Part shown: positions 60,784 through 64,000 of the stretch, one piece after another
Layout: each line of letters opens with the position of its first letter
How positions within the stretch are numbered: position 1 is the first letter of the stretch
Assembly: GCA_965248915.1 (NCBI GenBank)
Contig: OZ252216.1
Coordinates: forward strand, 1,860,001-1,924,000
Direction of reading: 5' to 3'
Source: CBDFLA01 sp965248915
Lineage (GTDB): Bacteria; Pseudomonadota; Alphaproteobacteria; M2410
Length of the DNA stretch: 64,000 bases
The notes under the pieces: generated by a model
Seen by the model: only the letters and a program-made list of their open reading frames with translations
Databases searched by the model: none
Told to the model about the DNA's origin: nothing
Position numbers and translations under genes: made by a program

Positions 60784-61388
60784 GTCGTCACCGATACATA
60801 TTTCAATGGAAACCCGTTTCCTTGGAGTAAGTTTGCCGTCTCATGAAGCGGCAAGCCAACCACATTAGAATAGGAACCACTCATTTTCGAAACAAATTGT
60901 GCGGCTGCCCCTTGGATCGCGTAAGCCCCGGCCTTACCGCGCCATTCACCGCCAGCCAAATAGACCTCAAGTTCATGGGTAGACAACCGCTTAAATGTCA
61001 CACGCGTATCCACAAGTCGGGTTTGCATCGTTTGGTCCGGGCATTTCAAAGCCACTGCGGTCAACACGTGATGGGCGCGCCCCGACAGGAGACTAAGATG
61101 TGATCGCGCCTCACCTTCATCCTCTGTCTTCGGCAATACGCGTCGGCCCACCGCGACCAAAGTGTCCGCCGCCAGCACAAACGCTGTGTCAGGGGCCACC
61201 GCGTTCGCTTTCTCAACGCAAAGCCGCAATGCATGCTGTCGGGGAAGTTCATCCTTTCCCCAAGTCTCATCGATATCCGTAGCAATGACGTCATCCGGCA
61301 CAAGGCCAATTTGACGCAACAGCTGCAGCCGTCGCGGGCTCGCGCTCGCAAGAATGAACGAAGGCTTTGGCGATGTGGCTGCAGACAT
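60780..61388 (-). CDS. maf: Maf-family nucleotide pyrophosphatase
   Basis: The 202-residue product opens 'FILASASPRRLQLLRQIGL', the Maf signature, and has 'VLAADTLVAVGRRVLPKTED' and 'AYAIQGAAAQFVSKMSG'. Maf proteins hydrolyse non-canonical or modified nucleoside triphosphates and are linked to septum control in Bacillus. It overlaps the RNase G gene by 4 bp and follows infA by 11 bp. Confidence 0.95.
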   Translation of the reverse strand: MSAATSPKPSFILASASPRRLQLLRQIGLVPDDVIATDIDETWGKDELPRQHALRLCVEKANAVAPDTAFVLAADTLVAVGRRVLPKTEDEGEARSHLSLLSGRAHHVLTAVALKCPDQTMQTRLVDTRVTFKRLSTHELEVYLAGGEWRGKAGAYAIQGAAAQFVSKMSGSYSNVVGLPLHETANLLQGNGFPLKYVSVTT

Positions 61389-61399
61389 GGCAGCACAGC

Positions 61400-61618
61400 C
61401 TATTTAAAGCGGTAAGTGATCCGACCCTTGGTCAGGTCGTAGGGTGTCATCTCAACCAGCACTTTATCACCGGCCAACACTCGAATGCGGTTCTTGCGCA
61501 TCTTGCCAGCGGTGTGCGCGATGATTTCGTGCTCGTTCTCGAGCTTCACCCGAAAGGTCGCGTTGGGCAGCAACTCAACAACGGTCCCGGGAAATTCTAG
61601 GAGTTCTTCTTTAGCCAT
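61400..61618 (-). CDS. infA: translation initiation factor IF-1
   Basis: The 72-residue product is a canonical IF-1 with one S1/OB fold: 'MAKEELLEFPGTVVELLPNA', 'GKMRKNRIRVLAGDKVLVEM' and 'PYDLTKGRITYRFK'. It occupies the ribosomal A site during initiation. An AAGGAAG lies 5 bp before the ATG at 61618. It is followed closely by maf. Confidence 0.98.
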   Translation of the reverse strand: MAKEELLEFPGTVVELLPNATFRVKLENEHEIIAHTAGKMRKNRIRVLAGDKVLVEMTPYDLTKGRITYRFK

Positions 61619-61671
61619 CTGGCTTCCTTATTGTTAACGCGCCGGAGAATGCAAATCGGTGAAGAGAAAAT

Positions 61672-61685
61672 CAAGGCTTTCCTTG
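61672..61685 (-). terminator. weak hairpin between the phosphatase gene and infA
   Basis: CAAGG and CCTTG form a five-base stem around AAAG; in the minus direction ATTTTCTC follows. It lies between the phosphatase stop (61724) and infA (61618). The stem is short, so it may only attenuate transcription into infA. Confidence 0.3.
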
Positions 61686-61723
61686 CCATTTGCGCAAAAA
61701 AGACGCGTTTTCTCTTCTATCCG

Positions 61724-62182
61724 TCACGGATTGGGCGATGGGGTGCCTTGAAAGCGCTTTTTGATGGTCTTGAGGAGGTCATCACGCACCTGCCGGTAGG
61801 CATCCAATATCTGGCCTCGACTGCCGGATATGACCGTTGGGTCCATGGTTGGCCAGTACTCTGCTTCAATCGCCATCGTGCGCGTGAGTTCCAAAGACTT
61901 GTGATGTGCCGGCGGCGTCAAGGAAATCACCACGTCGAAAGAGGTATCCTCCAGACCTTCGAAATCGCGTGGAACGTGCTCGGAAATATCGATGCCAATT
62001 TCTTCCATGACAGAAACCGCAAAGGGATCGAGCTCCCCAGCGCGCACGCCAATGGACTCTGTGTAGACAATTTGTCCATAGAGATGGCGCATCAAACCCG
62101 CCGCCATAGGCGAGCGCACCGCATTCATGTTGCAAGCGAAGAGAATGCTCGAGGGCAGCTCTTCGCCATTGGGCCCGCGCAC
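61724..62182 (-). CDS. low-molecular-weight protein tyrosine phosphatase-like protein
   Basis: The 152-residue product has the LMW phosphatase loop 'ILFACNMNAVRSPMAAGLM' (CxxxxxR) at the N-terminus and a conserved Asp in 'EYWPTMDPTVI'. Family members remove phosphate from tyrosine or act as arsenate reductases; in this genomic block the gene is usually annotated only as LMW phosphatase. The GTG at 62182 starts 5 bp after the UPF0262 stop with GGGGG upstream; the longer frame overlaps that gene. Confidence 0.85.
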   Translation of the reverse strand: MRGPNGEELPSSILFACNMNAVRSPMAAGLMRHLYGQIVYTESIGVRAGELDPFAVSVMEEIGIDISEHVPRDFEGLEDTSFDVVISLTPPAHHKSLELTRTMAIEAEYWPTMDPTVISGSRGQILDAYRQVRDDLLKTIKKRFQGTPSPNP

Positions 62183-62186
62183 GTCT

Positions 62187-62678
62187 CTACCCCCTAATAT
62201 GCAAAACGCAAATGAGTGTGAATAGTCGCCGAGCTGTGTCGAAATCGACGTCAATCTTTCCGTCGAGGCGCTCCTTGAGAATCTCAGAACCCTCGTTGTG
62301 CAAACCGCGACGCCCCATGTCGATTGCTTCAATTTGTGAAGGCGCCAATGTCTTAATGGCATCAAAGTAGCTCTCGCAAATCAGAAAGTAATCTTTGACG
62401 ATGCGCCGGAACGGCGAAAGAGAGAGCAAGATTTCGCGAAGCAAGTCCCCGTTCTCAAGCCTTACTTCAAAAGCCAGACGATTGTCTTTGATGGCGAGCT
62501 TCAAAAGATAGGGACCACCACCCGACCCAATTGGTGCAAAATAATTTTCTTCGATGAGATCAAAGATGGCGACGCTGCGCTCATGGTCGATATCTGGAGA
62601 CAGGCTCACAAAATCAGTCTCGTCGAGGGAGACCTCGGCGATACGGTGCGTGTTCATCTCTGAGCGATCGTTCGACAT
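62187..62678 (-). CDS. UPF0262 family protein
   Basis: The 163-residue product begins 'MSNDRSEMNTHRIAEVSLDE' and includes 'NRLAFEVRLENG', 'LLSLSPFRRIVKDYFLICES' and 'FDTARRLFTLICVLHIRG', features of UPF0262, a family of unknown function almost confined to Alphaproteobacteria. It lies 15 bp after hisD, which is its usual place, and is therefore a useful taxonomic marker. Confidence 0.93.
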   Translation of the reverse strand: MSNDRSEMNTHRIAEVSLDETDFVSLSPDIDHERSVAIFDLIEENYFAPIGSGGGPYLLKLAIKDNRLAFEVRLENGDLLREILLSLSPFRRIVKDYFLICESYFDAIKTLAPSQIEAIDMGRRGLHNEGSEILKERLDGKIDVDFDTARRLFTLICVLHIRG

Positions 62679-62693
62679 ATCGCCTTTCTGAGG

Positions 62694-63992
62694 TCAAGTC
62701 CTCTGGTTTCTCCGAATGGCGATGGATCGACCGTGGCCATCAAGTCCTTCTGCTTTTGCAAGCAACTCAGCGGCCGGTCCAATTTTGGCAAGCCCGTCTG
62801 CGTCGCAACCGACCAGCGAAATACGTTTCATAAACGTAAGAACTGAAAGCCCTGATGAAAATCGAGCGCTTCGCGCCGTCGGCAAAACGTGGTTCGTGCC
62901 CGCAATATAATCGCCGACGGCTTCTGGCGCGTATCTGCCGAGGAAAATCGCACCGGCATTGCGAACTGTGGCGGCCAAGGTGTCCGCATTGCCCACAGCA
63001 AGCTCCAAGTGTTCCGGAGCAATTCGGTCGATCAATGGCAATGCATTTTCCAAGTCGGACACTACGATTATGGCCCCAAACTTTTCCCATGCTGCCCGTG
63101 CGATGTCGGCCCTCGGCAACGTCTGGAGTTCGCTCTCAATGGCAACAACAACCTGATCAGCAAAACTTTGACTGTCGGTAATGAGGATCGACTGGGACGA
63201 CACATCATGTTCGACCTGGCTCAACAAATCAGCCGCGATCCATGTTGGATCATTTATGTCGTCCGCGACCACCAAAATCTCTGAAGGTCCAGCAATCATA
63301 TCAATGCCCACGGTCCCAAACACTTGTGCTTTAGCTTCAGCCACAAAAGCGTTGCCCGGCCCAACGATCATATCAACTGGCGCAATGCTTTCTGTTCCAT
63401 AGGCCAGCGCGCCGATCGCTTGCGCGCCCCCAACCCGGTAGACCTCATCTACACCAGCGATCTTAGCCGCAGCTAGGACCAACGGATTGAGAACACCATC
63501 AGGTGTCGGCACGGTCATGACGACACGCTCAACACCTGCTACCCTCGCCGGAATGGCGTTCATGAGCACCGAACTTGGATAACTCGCCGTACCACCAGGT
63601 ACATATAGACCCGCCGCTTCAATCGCGGTCCACCGATGACCCAGGCGAATACCCTCTGCGTCCGTGTAGAGATCATCGTCCGGAACTTGGCGCTGGTGAT
63701 AGGACTCAATACGCTGTGCCGCCTGCCGCAACGCATCGAGGGTCTCAGGCTTGCAAGCCTTCACCGCCGCGTCAATCTCTTGCCCCGTGATCCGAAGTGT
63801 TTCCTTCGACAATTCAAAGGAGTCAAATTTCGCAGTCAAGTCGAACAAGGCCGCATTGCCGCGCGACTGGACATCACTCAAGATGTTTTTCACCACATCA
63901 GACACCTCACCCGACGCCTCTCGTTTCGAATTCAAGAGAGCGTCAAATTTAGTCTCGAAGTCATCCTTAGTTGTGTCGAGGAATTGAGGCAT
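62694..63992 (-). CDS. hisD: histidinol dehydrogenase
   Basis: The 432-residue enzyme makes the last two oxidations of histidine synthesis (histidinol to histidine). Family marks are 'WTAIEAAGLYVPGGTASYPS', 'VDMIVGPGNAFVAEAKAQV', 'AGPSEILVVADD' and the zinc and catalytic residues in 'SQVEHDVSSQ', 'IAPEHLELAV' and 'GTNHVLPT'. It is complete, starting at the ATG 8 bp from the right edge, and probably begins the operon with UPF0262 and the phosphatase. Confidence 0.97.
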   Translation of the reverse strand: MPQFLDTTKDDFETKFDALLNSKREASGEVSDVVKNILSDVQSRGNAALFDLTAKFDSFELSKETLRITGQEIDAAVKACKPETLDALRQAAQRIESYHQRQVPDDDLYTDAEGIRLGHRWTAIEAAGLYVPGGTASYPSSVLMNAIPARVAGVERVVMTVPTPDGVLNPLVLAAAKIAGVDEVYRVGGAQAIGALAYGTESIAPVDMIVGPGNAFVAEAKAQVFGTVGIDMIAGPSEILVVADDINDPTWIAADLLSQVEHDVSSQSILITDSQSFADQVVVAIESELQTLPRADIARAAWEKFGAIIVVSDLENALPLIDRIAPEHLELAVGNADTLAATVRNAGAIFLGRYAPEAVGDYIAGTNHVLPTARSARFSSGLSVLTFMKRISLVGCDADGLAKIGPAAELLAKAEGLDGHGRSIAIRRNQRT

Positions 63993-64000
63993 TTTCGTTC

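Noticed and set aside
1..64000. Mobile elements or prophage
   Set aside because: No transposase, integrase, terminal inverted repeats or phage structural genes were recognised on either strand.

Overview
The window reads as a piece of an alphaproteobacterial chromosome, probably from a free-living heterotroph. The strongest evidence is the block hisD - UPF0262 - low-molecular-weight phosphatase - infA - maf - RNase G - yacG with a tRNA-Phe at the right end, an order I know from Alphaproteobacteria. A methionine synthase split into two genes behind an ArsR-methyltransferase fusion, MlaA/MlaC and a two-domain 5-oxoprolinase fit the same group. I cannot name the genus. I see no phage, insertion sequence, CRISPR array or plasmid backbone. 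The content is metabolic and envelope genes on both strands.

Left part (1-16 kb): a truncated EamA transporter, a DjlA-like co-chaperone, a FabH-like ketosynthase, a YaiI-family protein, a VOC protein, and a large secreted protein joining FG-GAP-type repeats to a phosphodiester glycosidase-like domain. Next come a 5-oxoprolinase/hydantoinase A+B fusion overlapping an SDR gene, then the methionine operon arsR-methyltransferase - metF - metH (N part) - metH (C part). A palindromic operator sits inside this operon's predicted promoter.

Middle (16-37 kb): MlaA and MlaC, EttA, a decayed nitronate monooxygenase pseudogene, then a neighbourhood with a phosphate flavour: a DUF4956 membrane protein with a CotH-like protein, a Shewanella-like protein phosphatase, a phytase-like/SdiA-regulated beta-propeller protein, a PQQ sugar dehydrogenase and a PiT phosphate transporter. 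Three unassigned genes form a tight operon there. A secreted HExxH protein carrying six beta/gamma-crystallin motifs is the most unusual protein of the window. A Tat-exported aldo-keto reductase, a DUF6064-like membrane protein, a periplasmic rhodanese, an acyl-CoA synthetase, a membrane adenylate cyclase, a dienelactone-hydrolase-like protein and a SnoaL-like protein follow.

Amino-acid catabolism (38-50 kb): a 2-aminobenzoate-CoA ligase-like gene and a LysR regulator stand beside kynA-kynB-kynU and a stand-alone Lrp-type RAM domain. Together they predict tryptophan -> N-formylkynurenine -> kynurenine -> anthranilate -> anthraniloyl-CoA. Next to this lie an M13 peptidase, 4-hydroxyphenylpyruvate dioxygenase with a VOC partner (tyrosine catabolism), a divergent Lrp regulator, an FNT channel and a PhyH-type dioxygenase.

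Right part (50-64 kb): a secreted coiled-coil protein, a secreted MBL-fold hydrolase with TPR-like C-terminus, a CHASE4 histidine kinase without a partner regulator, a GFA protein, a cysteine-rich C-terminally anchored exported protein, a DUF2269 protein, a DCC-DUF4166 fusion overlapping a saccharopine dehydrogenase-like gene, and the conserved housekeeping block. All functions are read from sequence motifs by eye; no database search was possible.
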